Positions 40,913 to 50,086 of a DNA stretch of 64,000 nt are shown piece after piece. The position numbers and the translations under genes were made by a program. The first letter of the stretch is position 1. The number at the start of each line of letters is the position of its first letter. The stretch covers positions 1,054,001 to 1,118,000 of the forward strand of contig OZ241848.1 in NCBI GenBank assembly GCA_965202795.1, read 5' to 3'. The notes below the pieces were generated by a model. That model did no database searches. It worked only from the letters and a program-made list of their open reading frames with translations, and was not told where the DNA came from. Source of the stretch: JACOND01 sp965202795 (GTDB lineage Bacteria > Bdellovibrionota > Bdellovibrionia > Bdellovibrionales > UBA1609).

Positions 40913-41527
40913 TTAAAAAACAGCGGAGGCGAAGGCCGTCTTCTGAAAGGCGGCAATCATGGGCCTGGCCATATAGTCAGCCTCAAAATTCAGCCGGACG
41001 CCCTCTTTCAGCTCCCTGAGATTGGTCAGCTCCAAAGTTTTGGGAATCAGGCAAACCTCCAGAAAGGGGTCTTTTGCCTGATTGACGGTCAAGCTCACCC
41101 CGTTTAAGGCGATATAGGCTTTTTTCCAAAAAAAAAGGCTAAAATCCTCAGGGATTTTGATTTTGGCGATCAGGCTCTCCCCGCGCTTTTTAAGGGATGT
41201 CACAAGCGCCAGGCCGTCAACATGGCCGGTGATTAAATGCCCCCCAACCGCCTTTTGCAGCGTGAGGGATCTTTCCAGATTCATCAGCTTGCCGCGAAGC
41301 TTCCGGGCTGTCCAGCCTGTGGCTTTCAGCGTCTCCGGCCCCATCGCAAAAACCATTTTTTTAGAGTTAAAGCTTTCAAGAGTCAGGCAGGCCCCGTCCA
41401 CAGAAATGCTTTCCCCCTCCCTCAGAGACTTAAAAGAGGCGGGTTTTTTTAAGGTTAGGCGAATCAGATGCTTTGAAGCCTGGACTTCAAGCGGGCGGCT
41501 CGCAGCTTCAATGATGCCGGAAAACAT
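40913..41527 (-). CDS. ribE: riboflavin synthase alpha chain
   Basis: From the ATG at 41527 the 204-residue protein starts MFSGIIEAASRPLEV, the classic riboflavin synthase start, and has two lumazine-binding barrels: ESISVDGACLTLESF in the first, and HLITGHVDG plus IALNGVSLTVN in the second. It dismutates two 6,7-dimethyl-8-ribityllumazine molecules to riboflavin. The gene begins 16 bp after clpB on the same strand. Only a weak GAGAG precedes the start. Confidence 0.93.
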   Translation of the reverse strand: MFSGIIEAASRPLEVQASKHLIRLTLKKPASFKSLREGESISVDGACLTLESFNSKKMVFAMGPETLKATGWTARKLRGKLMNLERSLTLQKAVGGHLITGHVDGLALVTSLKKRGESLIAKIKIPEDFSLFFWKKAYIALNGVSLTVNQAKDPFLEVCLIPKTLELTNLRELKEGVRLNFEADYMARPMIAAFQKTAFASAVF

Positions 41528-41543
41528 ATCAAAGTCATGGCTC

Positions 41544-44252
41544 TCAGGCCGAAGCCAGAGCCTTCTTTTTTTGAGGGCTTTTTGGCTTTTGAAACTCCAG
41601 CCGCAGATCATTGGCGGTGACTTTTAGCGCAGAGCTTGCATGATCTTTCAGCTGATCTCCTGTTTGATCCTCTATTGTTTGATCTTCTGCTGGCTCTCCA
41701 TGCCGCGGACGCTCTTGAACGGCAAACTCGCCGCTTAGGATTTTGCCCGCCAGAGGATCCAGAAGCTCTTTTTGAACCGCCCGCTGAACAGGCCGCGCGC
41801 CATAAGCCGGGTCAAAGCCTTTTTTGGACAAAAACTCAATGGCATGGCTGTCAGCCTCCAGCTGAATGCCTTTTTCCCTCAGCCGCGCGGCGGCCTTTTT
41901 GATTTGAATCTGAACAACTTTTTTGATTTCTTCCATGCCAAGCGGGTCAAACAGGACAATTTCATCAATGCGGTTCAAAAACTCCGGGCGAAAGCCGGCT
42001 TTCAGCTCCTCCATAACCAGAGCGCGTTTTTCCCCCCTGGTTTTTCCCTCTTTGGAGAGAATGTCAGAGCCAAGATTGCTTGTCATAATCAAAATGGCGT
42101 TTCGGAAATCCACTGTCCGCCCCTGCCCATCTGTGAGGCGGCCGTCATCCAGAATCTGGAGCAAAATGTTCAGCGCTTCGGGATGGGCTTTTTCAATCTC
42201 ATCCAAAAGCAAAACACTGTAGGGGCGGCGGCGGACCCTTTCTGAAAGCTGCCCGCCATCGTCATAGCCCACATAGCCGGGGGGCGCCCCGATCAGCCGC
42301 GACACGCTGTGTTTTTCCATGTATTCGCTCATATCAATCCTGATGAGCGCGCTCTCTGAGTTAAACAAAAAGGCCCCAAGCGCCTTGGCGGTTTCTGTTT
42401 TTCCAACCCCTGTAGGCCCTAGAAAAATAAAGCTCCCCAGGGGGCGGCTGGGGTCGGAAATCCCCGCCCGCGCCCGGCGGACGCTGCCGCTGACAAGCGC
42501 CAGGGCCTGATCCTGCCCCACAACCCTTTCCCGCAGATGATCCTCCATGCGGAGCAGCTTTTCCGCCTCGGTTTTCAGCATTTTGTCGGCGGGGATGCCT
42601 GTCCATTGAGAGATAACCTGGGCAATTTCCTCCGGGCCAGCCTCCTCCTTCAAAAGCGCGCTGGATGAGGCGCGGCCCGCCGCCTGCCTTTCAAGAGTTT
42701 TCAGCTGCTTTGCCGCCTCCGGCAGCCGCCCGTATTTGATTTCGGCGGCTTTTTCCAGGGCGCCCCCCCTCTCTGCCCGTTCGGCCTCCAGCTTCAGGCT
42801 TTCAATCTCCTTTTTAAGGGACTTCAGCTTCAGGATGGAGGATTTTTCCCTTTCCCACCGGGCCTTGAGAGCCGCCGCGCTTTCCTCCAGGCCTTTCAGC
42901 TCCCTGTTCAGGGATTTGAGCCGTTTTTTGGAGGCCTCGTCTTTTTCCCTTGAGAGGGCTTTTTGCTCAACCTTCATTTGTGTAATCCGCCGCTGTTTTT
43001 CGTCCAGGGCGGCGGGGACGCTGCTGATCTCAATGCTGAGGCGGCTGGCGGCCTCGTCCATCAGGTCAATGGCTTTGTCCGGCAAAAAGCGGCCGCTGAT
43101 ATAGCGATGGGACAAATTGACCGCCGCGATCAGGGCGGAGTCTTTGATTCGAACCCCGTGGTGGGCCTCATAGCGCTCTTTCAGCCCGCGAAGGATTGTG
43201 AGCGCGTCCGCGCGGGATGGCTCCGCCACAAAAACTGTTTGAAAGCGCCGCTCAAGGGCTTTGTCTTTTTCTATGTATTTTCGGTATTCATCAAGGGTTG
43301 TGGCGCCAATGGCCCGAAGCTCCCCCCTCGCCAGCGCCGGCTTCAGGATCTGGCCGGCGTCCATGGCGCCATCGGTTTTCCCCGCGCCGATAAGGTTGTG
43401 AAGCTCATCAATAAAAAGCAAAATCTCCCCATCGCTCCGGCGCGCCTCCGAGATCAGGGCCTTTAGGCGGTCCTCAAACTCGCCGCGAAATTTTGTCCCC
43501 GCCACCATGGCGCCTAAATCCAGAGAGAGAATTTTTTTGCCCAAAAGCGCCTCTGGGACATCCTTATTGATGATCCGGACAGCCAGCCCCTCGGCGATGG
43601 CGGTTTTGCCAACCCCCGGCTCTCCAATCAAAACAGGATTGTTTTTTGTCCGCCGGGAAAGGACCTGCATCACCCGGCGGATTTCCCTGTCCCGCCCAAT
43701 CACAGGATCCAGACGGCCCTTTTCCGCAAGATCTGTGAGATCTTTGGCGTATTTTTTTAAGACATTGAATTTGTTTTCCGGGTCCCTGTCAGTGACTTTT
43801 TTCCCCTTTCTTATGGCGTCCAAAGCGGCGGCAAAGGCCTTGCGGCTGAGGGCATGCTTTTTAAAAACCTCTGAAAGGGGCCTTTCCGCCGAAGACAGCG
43901 CGGCCAGAAAAAAATGCTCTGTGGAAATAAAGCTGTCGCCGGCTTTTTCAGCCTCTTTTTCCGCAAGATTCAGGAGCTGCAAAAGCTGGCGGGAAGGCTC
44001 AGGCCCAGCGCCCCCCTCAGCCTTGGGCAGCCTTTGCTTTTCCCTTTCCAGGCCCTCAAGAAGGCGGGGAAGGGAAATTTCCGGCAGGCCCCCGGCCAGG
44101 ACTTCAGGAACAATCCCCCCGCTTTGGCTTAAAATCTCTATTATAAGGTGGACAGGCTCCAGGGCGGGATTCTTACATTTTTGCGCCTCAAAAAAGCTGT
44201 TTTGAAAAGCCTCCTGGCTTTTTTGAGTCATTTTTTCCAGCAGTTTCCTCAT
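41544..44252 (-). CDS. clpB: ATP-dependent disaggregase ClpB
   Basis: From the ATG at 44252 the product has 902 residues. It contains a Clp N domain (MRKLLEKMTQKSQEAFQNSF), a first AAA module (GEPGVGKTAIAEGLA, LLFIDELHNLIGAG), a coiled middle domain rich in Glu/Lys/Arg, a second AAA module (GPTGVGKTETAKALG, SVLLLDEIEKAHPEA) and a D2 small domain (GFDPAYGARPVQRAVQKELL). ClpB works with DnaK/DnaJ to dissolve aggregates. The C-terminus has an extra tail of about 60 charged residues. A TTGACA promoter ends eight bases before this ATG, supporting the start and a leaderless mRNA. Confidence 0.95.
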   Translation of the reverse strand: MRKLLEKMTQKSQEAFQNSFFEAQKCKNPALEPVHLIIEILSQSGGIVPEVLAGGLPEISLPRLLEGLEREKQRLPKAEGGAGPEPSRQLLQLLNLAEKEAEKAGDSFISTEHFFLAALSSAERPLSEVFKKHALSRKAFAAALDAIRKGKKVTDRDPENKFNVLKKYAKDLTDLAEKGRLDPVIGRDREIRRVMQVLSRRTKNNPVLIGEPGVGKTAIAEGLAVRIINKDVPEALLGKKILSLDLGAMVAGTKFRGEFEDRLKALISEARRSDGEILLFIDELHNLIGAGKTDGAMDAGQILKPALARGELRAIGATTLDEYRKYIEKDKALERRFQTVFVAEPSRADALTILRGLKERYEAHHGVRIKDSALIAAVNLSHRYISGRFLPDKAIDLMDEAASRLSIEISSVPAALDEKQRRITQMKVEQKALSREKDEASKKRLKSLNRELKGLEESAAALKARWEREKSSILKLKSLKKEIESLKLEAERAERGGALEKAAEIKYGRLPEAAKQLKTLERQAAGRASSSALLKEEAGPEEIAQVISQWTGIPADKMLKTEAEKLLRMEDHLRERVVGQDQALALVSGSVRRARAGISDPSRPLGSFIFLGPTGVGKTETAKALGAFLFNSESALIRIDMSEYMEKHSVSRLIGAPPGYVGYDDGGQLSERVRRRPYSVLLLDEIEKAHPEALNILLQILDDGRLTDGQGRTVDFRNAILIMTSNLGSDILSKEGKTRGEKRALVMEELKAGFRPEFLNRIDEIVLFDPLGMEEIKKVVQIQIKKAAARLREKGIQLEADSHAIEFLSKKGFDPAYGARPVQRAVQKELLDPLAGKILSGEFAVQERPRHGEPAEDQTIEDQTGDQLKDHASSALKVTANDLRLEFQKPKSPQKKKALASA

Positions 44253-44259
44253 AAAATAC

Positions 44260-44288
44260 AATAAGGGGGCAGTTTGCGGGATTGTCAA
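44260..44288 (-). promoter_or_regulatory. promoter of clpB, predicting a leaderless mRNA
   Basis: On the minus strand TTGACA is followed after 17 bp by CTTATT, and GTATTTT separates that from the ATG at 44252. The expected transcription start is at or within a base of the A of the start codon. Confidence 0.55.
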
Positions 44289-44599
44289 CTTTTAAGGGGG
44301 GGGGCGGGGGGGCCGGCTTTGCGCGGCCGCCCCCAGAGGATCCAAGGAGGATCCCGCAGGAGGATCTCGGGAGAGCGGCCGGGCAGAGATTTTTTGTTTT
44401 TTTTTAGCGCCTCTTTTGGCGCCCTCAGAGGGCCTTGCGCTGCCTTCAGGGCAAAAAAAAATTGATTTTTTTTGACAAAAGCCCTTGACAGAGCTTTTGC
44501 GCCTGGGCGCAAAATAATCATACCCTGAAACGCCGGCAGGGGGCCGCCCCGGCGGCGGCCCAGGCTTGAAGGCTGTTTGCATTTAAAGATGGAGGGGAA

Positions 44600-44686
44600 A
44601 TGGCTGCAAGATGCCGGAAAATTCCGGCGCGGGCGGATTTTGGAAAAGCTGGAATGTTTAAGGCATTTTCAATATTAAGCGAGTGA
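44600..44686 (+). CDS. small ORF, 28 residues, with strong ribosome binding site
   Basis: The peptide MAARCRKIPARADFGKAGMF followed by KAFSILSE has GGAGGGG three bases before the ATG. It is basic and matches nothing I recognise. A second small frame follows after 10 bp. It could be a leader peptide for the downstream gene, or chance. Confidence 0.3.
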   Translation: MAARCRKIPARADFGKAGMFKAFSILSE

Positions 44687-44696
44687 GGGGTTTATT

Positions 44697-44789
44697 ATGC
44701 CCGCCTTGTCTGATAAACCCCTGGTTTTGCTGAGATCGGCGGCCCGCGCCAAAAAACCTGAAAAAATTCAGCGTGATCCCGGCATATAA
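44697..44789 (+). CDS. small ORF, 30 residues
   Basis: The peptide MPALSDKPLVLLRSAARAKK followed by PEKIQRDPGI has GAGGGG seven bases before the ATG. It ends 15 bp before the next gene, which itself lacks a binding site, so translation coupling is possible. Evidence is weak. Confidence 0.25.
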   Translation: MPALSDKPLVLLRSAARAKKPEKIQRDPGI

Positions 44790-44804
44790 AGAGGCGCTGA
44801 CACA

Positions 44805-45272
44805 ATGACTCTTAAAAAAACAGGAAAAAGCCTAAAACCAGGCGCCCGCGCCGCGCCGAAAAAGCCCTCAGGGAGATCTGTTAAATCAGAAAAAGCCCCT
44901 CTCCCTGAAAAGCCAGAGGGTTTTAAAATCATACAGCCCGCGCGGCCGCCCCTTCTGGAAGAAGAGCCGGAGATGGGAGGGGGCAGCGCAGCGGCGCCGT
45001 TTCCCCTGTCTGTCCCCCTGGAGCGTCATGAGCCGGATCATCAAGATCTGGAGCGCCGGGAATGCGGGGCCGTCTCTGATGATCATGGCGGAGGGGGTTT
45101 TTCAGAGGAAGAGGAGGGAATGTTTGAGCCGTTTGATGAGGGGGATCGGCAGATCCCCGGCGAAGATGAGGAGGACGGCGAGGGAGAAAGCGCGTTTGAC
45201 AGGCCTTTTAACGATCCTTTTGATGGCTTGGAGGATGAGGATTCAGATGATGAGGACAGCGGCTTTTTTTAA
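44805..45272 (+). CDS. hypothetical disordered protein, basic N-terminus and acidic C-terminus
   Basis: The 155-residue product is almost wholly disordered: the first 40 residues are rich in Lys, Arg and Pro (KKTGKSLKPGARAAPKKP), the last 60 in Asp and Glu (DEEDGEGESAF, DEDSDDEDSG). No signal peptide or domain is visible. Acidic tails of this kind occur in chaperone-like or nucleic-acid-mimicking proteins, but no function can be assigned. Its 3' end overlaps the convergent protease gene by 4 bp. Confidence 0.5.
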   Translation: MTLKKTGKSLKPGARAAPKKPSGRSVKSEKAPLPEKPEGFKIIQPARPPLLEEEPEMGGGSAAAPFPLSVPLERHEPDHQDLERRECGAVSDDHGGGGFSEEEEGMFEPFDEGDRQIPGEDEEDGEGESAFDRPFNDPFDGLEDEDSDDEDSGFF

Positions 45273-46147
45273 AGCTCATGGACCGGCAGGCCATCGTTTA
45301 AATATATCTCCGGGAAAGGGGCTGCGGGCGGGCGCCGCGCCTCTTCCAGAAGCTCTTTGAGGCGCGCCGCTTTGGTTGCCTCATTATACAGGTATCTCCA
45401 GTGATTTGTGTAAAGGGCGGATTTGTAAATGCCCACGACATCCCCAGATTCATTCAGAACAGGGGCGCCGCTCATTCCCCTGAAGGGGGGGTCTTCGTCA
45501 AACCAGAAAATGATTTCGTCTGGCAAAAGCGCCCGCGCGGCGTTTTCAAAAGCGGCTTCAGAGCCTTCAGGATAGCCCAGCCCGTAAATTTTATCCTCCA
45601 GGCCGGCCCCCGCAGCGCTCAACTTTAAGTGTTTCAGCTGCTCCGCGGCCCCGCCCGCAGGGCGCCGCTTTTGATTCAGCGCCTCCACCTCAACAAGAGC
45701 CAGATCATGTTTTTCAGAAATATTTAGGATTCTGACGGCCCGCAGCGCATGGCCCCCGCGCAGGCTTTTGATTTTCGCCTGGGGCAAATGCTGATCTAAA
45801 ATTTTCACAACATGGGCGGCTGTCACAAAAACACTGGGAGAGATCAAAAAGCCTGTGGCTATTGCCCTTGTCCGCCAAAGCTCTCCTTTTTTTTCAAAGA
45901 AAACTGTCATGGAAACAGAATAAACAGCTTCCGCTGTTTTTCTGACAGCCGCGGGAAGCTGATGATAGGGGATGATTTTTCCAGGCGCCGGCCGCGGCGG
46001 GGCCGCCCGCCCCAAAAACCCCTCTATATCAGCCGCTGCCGCCGCCGCCATCAGCGGGAGAAAAGCCAAAATCCGCAAAAACCAGGCGCTGAGCGGCGGC
46101 GCCTGGCCGCGCGGGCCTTTAAAATTCATTAAACAGCTCAAAGCCAT
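45269..46147 (-). CDS. secreted trypsin-like serine protease
   Basis: The 292-residue protein has an N-terminal signal segment (LRILAFLPLMAAAAAA) and an intact triad: His112 in FVTAAHVV, Asp148 in EKHDLALVEVE, and Ser226 in FRGMSGAPVLN. It is a third member of the trypsin-like group in this window, without SEL1 repeats. It is predicted to act in the periplasm or outside the cell. The first ATG may be preceded by a few extra residues; an in-frame ATG at 46129 is an alternative start. Confidence 0.8.
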   Translation of the reverse strand: MALSCLMNFKGPRGQAPPLSAWFLRILAFLPLMAAAAAADIEGFLGRAAPPRPAPGKIIPYHQLPAAVRKTAEAVYSVSMTVFFEKKGELWRTRAIATGFLISPSVFVTAAHVVKILDQHLPQAKIKSLRGGHALRAVRILNISEKHDLALVEVEALNQKRRPAGGAAEQLKHLKLSAAGAGLEDKIYGLGYPEGSEAAFENAARALLPDEIIFWFDEDPPFRGMSGAPVLNESGDVVGIYKSALYTNHWRYLYNEATKAARLKELLEEARRPPAAPFPEIYLNDGLPVHEL

Positions 46148-46165
46148 GCGCCTGGCCGCCCGCTC

Positions 46166-46501
46166 TCAAAGGTCCGCCACTTCCCCGCTCTGTATTTTAT
46201 TGTAAATGGTTCTTACAGAGACACCTAAAGCCTCCGCAGCTTTTCTTTTTGACTGAAAGCGCCGCAGAGACATGGAGATATAAAAATTAACCAGCCGGCT
46301 CAGATTGATTTCCGGACTGTATTTGATAAACCGGGAAATATCAGAGTCTTCAGGCGCGGCGGCTGCGGCGGCCGGGCTTTCGGCCTTTTTGCCGGCTTCC
46401 CCCTGCTGATTTCTCTCTGTAATTTTCCCTTCTGTTTTCTCCGGCCAGCCGAGGCTGAACAGATTTTGGCCCTTTCCTGTTTGCAGCTGAAATGCTTCCA
46501 T
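46166..46501 (-). CDS. small regulator with Fis-type helix-turn-helix
   Basis: From the ATG at 46501, preceded by GGGAGGGA, the product has 111 residues. The C-terminal 45 residues form a Fis-type HTH (FYISMSLRRFQSKRKAAEAL followed by GVSVRTIYNKI). The N-terminal part is Glu/Lys/Ala-rich and disordered. There is no sigma54-interaction AAA domain, so it is a stand-alone Fis-like DNA-binding protein. It lies about 195 bp downstream of secA on the same strand, with an unusual GCGC repeat in the gap. Confidence 0.7.
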   Translation of the reverse strand: MEAFQLQTGKGQNLFSLGWPEKTEGKITERNQQGEAGKKAESPAAAAAAPEDSDISRFIKYSPEINLSRLVNFYISMSLRRFQSKRKAAEALGVSVRTIYNKIQSGEVADL

Positions 46502-46628
46502 TGTTTTTCCCTCCCTGGTTAAAATGGTTATAAATATCCGCAGTGTTTGAGGCCATGATGGGGCAAAAGCGCCTTTTTTGCAAGCGCAAATCATCCGGCT
46601 GGCGGATTTTTTGAGCGCTTGACAAAAC

Positions 46629-46666
46629 CTGCGCAAATCTTGCGCGAATCTTGCGCAAAAGCGCTC
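46629..46666. promoter_or_regulatory. three 11-bp TGCGC repeats upstream of the Fis-type regulator
   Basis: Three consecutive units TGCGCAAATCT, TGCGCGAATCT and TGCGCAAAAGC lie in tandem at one-helical-turn spacing. Each contains or nearly contains the palindrome TTGCGCAA. This arrangement resembles an operator for a protein binding one face of the helix. Confidence 0.4.
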
Positions 46667-46696
46667 AAAAAATGATCATCAAAGGGGGAAGAAATC

Positions 46697-49381
46697 TTAA
46701 ATTTTTATGCGGCGGGCGGCAGTCCTATCGCTTTGGCCCAAAGGCCCCCGAAGCCCCCGGCGGCGGCGCTCCTTTCGGTTAAGGCGCCGATCCCCGCCCT
46801 GTCCGGACGGCCCCGCCGGCGGCGGCGGCCCGGCGGATGGAAGCCGCGCGAACGGCGGCGCGCTGTCATCTCCGCTTTCGCTGTAGATCAGCTGGCCCGG
46901 CCCGCTGCCTGGCCTCTGATGGGCCGAAAGCCCCGCATCCCCGCTCAGCTGGATTTTAAAAAGCTTTTCAACAGTTTCGCCCGCCACGCTGAGATTCACC
47001 GCCTCAAACATGTTAAAGGTCTCTTTTTTATACTCCACCAGAGGGTCTTTTTGGGCAAAAGCCCGGAGGCTGATCCCCTCCCGCAGATGATCCACATTTT
47101 CCAAGTGCTCCTTCCAGCGCGCGTCAATTGTCTGGAGCAGAAGAAGCTGCGACAAAGGCTCAAAATGCTCTTTCAGCTCCTCTCTTTTTTCTTTGTATTT
47201 TTTTTCAACCGCCGTTTTGACTTTCCCGTTTACATCTTCTATTGTCAGCTGCTCCAAGGGGGGGAATTCAATCTCCACATCAAAAACCTGCTGAAAAACA
47301 GCCCGAAGGGCCGTTAAGTCCCACTGCTCGCGGCGGGCCTCCTCATGCGCGAAGCGGTCTAAAATGCTGGAGGTCACATCGCTCAGGCGGTCCAAAAACA
47401 GCCGCTCCAGATCCTGGCCCCGCATAATTTGCTTCCGCAGCCTGTAAATTGCCGTTCTCTGCTGATTCATCACATTGTCATATTCCAAAAGATGCTTTCT
47501 GATCTCAAAATTATGGCCCTCAACTTTTTTTTGCGAGCTGGCAATAACGCGGGTCAAAAGGCGGTCAGTAATGGGCGCGTCTTCATCCATGCGCAGCGTG
47601 GACATGATTTTTTTCACCCGCTCGCCGCCAAAAATCCGCATCAAGTCATCCTCAAGGGAAAGGAAAAATCTTGAGGCGCCGGGGTCGCCCTGCCGCCCTG
47701 AGCGCCCCCTCAGCTGGTTGTCAATCCGCCGGGCCTCATGCCTTTCGGTCCCCACAATAAAAAGCCCTCCGGCAGACAGGACCTGCTGTTTTTCCCTCAG
47801 GCAGATGTCCTGAAATTTTTTGAGGCGGGCCTGATAGGATTCATCAGATTCCTCCGCGGCTTTTCCGCCGGCCAAAAAATCCGGATTGCCCCCAAGGATG
47901 ATGTCAGTTCCCCGCCCCGCCATATTGGTTGCAATGGTGATGGCGCCAAAGCGCCCGGCCTGCGCCACAATTTCCGCCTCTTTGTCGTGATGTTTGGCGT
48001 TTAGGACTTTATGGGGGATTTTGCGCTGGCTGAGCAGCTGGGACAGGCGCTCGGATTTTTCGATGCTGACCGTGCCCACAAGAACCGGCTGGCCTGTGTC
48101 ATGGATCTCCTTTATGGACTCGCTGATTTTTGTGTATTTGACGCTTTCGGTTGTGTAGATCACATCATCATGGTCCTCGCGCCGGACAGGCTCATTTGTG
48201 GGAATGACTTTTACCTCCAGCTTGTAGATTTTCCGAAACTCCTCGGCTTCGGTTTCAGCTGTTCCGGTCATGCCCGCAAGCTTGTTATACATCCGAAAGT
48301 AATTTTGAAAAGTGATTGTGGAAAGTGTCTGGTTTTCCGTTTTAACCTGAACCCCCTCCTTGGCCTCCACAGCCTGATGCAGCCCGTCGCTCCACCGCCG
48401 GCCCGGCATCAGCCGGCCGGTGAACTCGTCCACAATCACAATCTCGTCATCTTGAACCATATAATCCACATCCTTTTTGTAGAGGTAATGCGCCTTCAGG
48501 GACTGGTAAATATTGTGCAGGTATTCAATATGCGCCAGATCATAAAGGTTTTTTACGCCCAAAAGCTCCTCCACTTTGGCGTTCCCCTCCTCTGTGAGAG
48601 AGGCTGTTTTGGATTTTTCCTCCATGGTGAAATGAATGTCTTTTTTCAGGCTGGGGATGAGCTTTTTGACTTCATGGTATTTGTCTGTGGAGAGATCCTT
48701 TGGGCCGGAAATAATCAGGGGGGTCCGGGCCTCGTCAATCAGTATAGAGTCGCATTCATCCACAATGGCAAAATTCAGCTCCCTCTGGACGCAGGCTTTC
48801 AGCGAGTATTTCATGTTGTCCCGCAGGTAATCAAAGCCAAACTCGTTGTTTGTGCCGTAGGTGACATCCGCGCCATAAGCCGCCTTCCTCTCAGAATCGG
48901 AGAGATCATGGACTATGGCCCCGGCGCTCAGCCCAAGAAAGCTGTAGACCTGGCCCATCCACTCCATGTCGCGCCTGGCCAGATAGTCATTGACTGTCAC
49001 AATGTGAGCCCCCTTTCCTGAAAGGGCGTTTAAATACACAGGCAGGGTGGCGGCAAGGGTTTTGCCCTCTCCGGTTTTCATTTCCGCAATTTGCCCCTGA
49101 TGCAGAACCATTCCGCCAATCAGCTGGACATCGTAGTGCCTCATGCCCAGGACCCGCCTGGCGGCCTCGCGGCAGACGGCAAAAGCCTCCGGAAGAAGGC
49201 TGTCCAGGGAGCGGCCTTTTTCAATTTGCTCTTTGAAGGCGGGGGTTTTGCCCTGGAGGGCGGCATTGCTTAACTGGGAGATTTGCGGCTCCAGCTGATT
49301 GATGCGGTCCAGGGCGGGCCGCATCTTTTTGATGTCCCGCTCATATTTTGAGCCAAAGATTTTTGTCAAAAGCTGAAACAT
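46697..49381 (-). CDS. secA: preprotein translocase ATPase SecA
   Basis: The 894-residue product has the SecA motor motifs: MKTGEGKTLAATLPVYLNAL (Walker A), VDECDSILIDEARTPLIISG, TNMAGRGTDIILGG and QLRGRSGRQGDPGASRFFLS. SecA drives unfolded proteins through SecYEG. The C-terminus ends in a basic stretch (RRLNRKERRRRGLRG) and lacks the usual CxCxSGx6CH/CC zinc motif that binds SecB and lipids. The gene is 9 bp downstream of a hypothetical gene on the same strand, so the two are probably co-transcribed. Confidence 0.97.
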   Translation of the reverse strand: MFQLLTKIFGSKYERDIKKMRPALDRINQLEPQISQLSNAALQGKTPAFKEQIEKGRSLDSLLPEAFAVCREAARRVLGMRHYDVQLIGGMVLHQGQIAEMKTGEGKTLAATLPVYLNALSGKGAHIVTVNDYLARRDMEWMGQVYSFLGLSAGAIVHDLSDSERKAAYGADVTYGTNNEFGFDYLRDNMKYSLKACVQRELNFAIVDECDSILIDEARTPLIISGPKDLSTDKYHEVKKLIPSLKKDIHFTMEEKSKTASLTEEGNAKVEELLGVKNLYDLAHIEYLHNIYQSLKAHYLYKKDVDYMVQDDEIVIVDEFTGRLMPGRRWSDGLHQAVEAKEGVQVKTENQTLSTITFQNYFRMYNKLAGMTGTAETEAEEFRKIYKLEVKVIPTNEPVRREDHDDVIYTTESVKYTKISESIKEIHDTGQPVLVGTVSIEKSERLSQLLSQRKIPHKVLNAKHHDKEAEIVAQAGRFGAITIATNMAGRGTDIILGGNPDFLAGGKAAEESDESYQARLKKFQDICLREKQQVLSAGGLFIVGTERHEARRIDNQLRGRSGRQGDPGASRFFLSLEDDLMRIFGGERVKKIMSTLRMDEDAPITDRLLTRVIASSQKKVEGHNFEIRKHLLEYDNVMNQQRTAIYRLRKQIMRGQDLERLFLDRLSDVTSSILDRFAHEEARREQWDLTALRAVFQQVFDVEIEFPPLEQLTIEDVNGKVKTAVEKKYKEKREELKEHFEPLSQLLLLQTIDARWKEHLENVDHLREGISLRAFAQKDPLVEYKKETFNMFEAVNLSVAGETVEKLFKIQLSGDAGLSAHQRPGSGPGQLIYSESGDDSAPPFARLPSAGPPPPAGPSGQGGDRRLNRKERRRRGLRGPLGQSDRTAARRIKI

Positions 49382-49390
49382 TGGCTTAGG

Positions 49391-50035
49391 CTATTTGCCG
49401 CGGCTTTTGCTGTCAATAGAATAATGGCGGAGGTACTCAAGGACACTGGGGTGGTTTTCGTCAAATTTTGCCTTAATCCTCCATAGCCCCCTTTTTTTCC
49501 CTTTTTCCGCAAAATCCTCTTTCATCCAGGAGCGGAACATTCTGGAAACCTGAACCTGCTCTGATTTGCTGTCGGAAAGCCCCAAAACCCCCCGCGCCTC
49601 TTTGTTTGTAATGTATCCGCCCCGGGCAGCCTCATAAGCGCAGTTTCTCAGAGCCTCTCTGGCTTTTATATCCTCCCCTTCGGAAAAAACTTTTGTCTCC
49701 CGCCCCTTTAGCTTTAGCATTCCCCATCTTTTCAGGCTGACTTTAATGGCCCTTCCATCTGAACCCATGGGGGCTGCTGAAAATGGAGAGTCGGATTCTG
49801 TTAATATCTCAAGGGCGAGCTTTGCATGATGCTCATCCATATAGCTTAAAATTTTATCCAGGGGCCGGTCTCTCCACAGAACAAGGGCGGCCGCGATCTT
49901 GTATTTGTCAGCCTCGCTTTTATACCGGGCTTTTAATTTTTCCAGAAGACTCAGCAGATTTTTGTTAAGCTTTTCGTTATACAGAGTGACGGACCAGACT
50001 CCATAATTGCCCGGAGTTTTCCTGTATTCAAACAA
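49391..50035 (-). CDS. hypothetical protein upstream of secA
   Basis: The 214-residue protein appears to start at a TTG; a stop codon lies a few codons upstream in frame and no ATG is available. It is soluble and largely helical. The segment YITNKEARGVLGLSDSKSEQ then VQVSRMFRSWM looks like a winged-helix or DNA-binding turn, but I recognise no family. The gap to secA is 9 bp. The 159-bp repeat array lies immediately upstream. Confidence 0.55.
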   Translation of the reverse strand: MFEYRKTPGNYGVWSVTLYNEKLNKNLLSLLEKLKARYKSEADKYKIAAALVLWRDRPLDKILSYMDEHHAKLALEILTESDSPFSAAPMGSDGRAIKVSLKRWGMLKLKGRETKVFSEGEDIKAREALRNCAYEAARGGYITNKEARGVLGLSDSKSEQVQVSRMFRSWMKEDFAEKGKKRGLWRIKAKFDENHPSVLEYLRHYSIDSKSRGK

Positions 50036-50086
50036 AGGCTCTCTTTTGCCGCATCGGACAGATTAAAACAGCTTTTTTTGTTTGAG

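Larger units (their letters stand above)
44289..44804. other. intergenic region upstream of clpB and the acidic protein gene
   Basis: This 516-bp stretch contains a run of GGATC-type direct motifs around 44335-44365, a tandem TTGACA pair on the plus strand near 44473 and 44485 without a well-spaced -10, and two small frames with Shine-Dalgarno-like sequences, listed separately. Confidence 0.4.

Noticed and set aside
44289..44580. Small stable RNA (SRP RNA, RNase P RNA or tmRNA) in the GC-rich intergenic DNA
   Set aside because: None of the conserved core sequences of these RNAs could be found here or elsewhere in the window.
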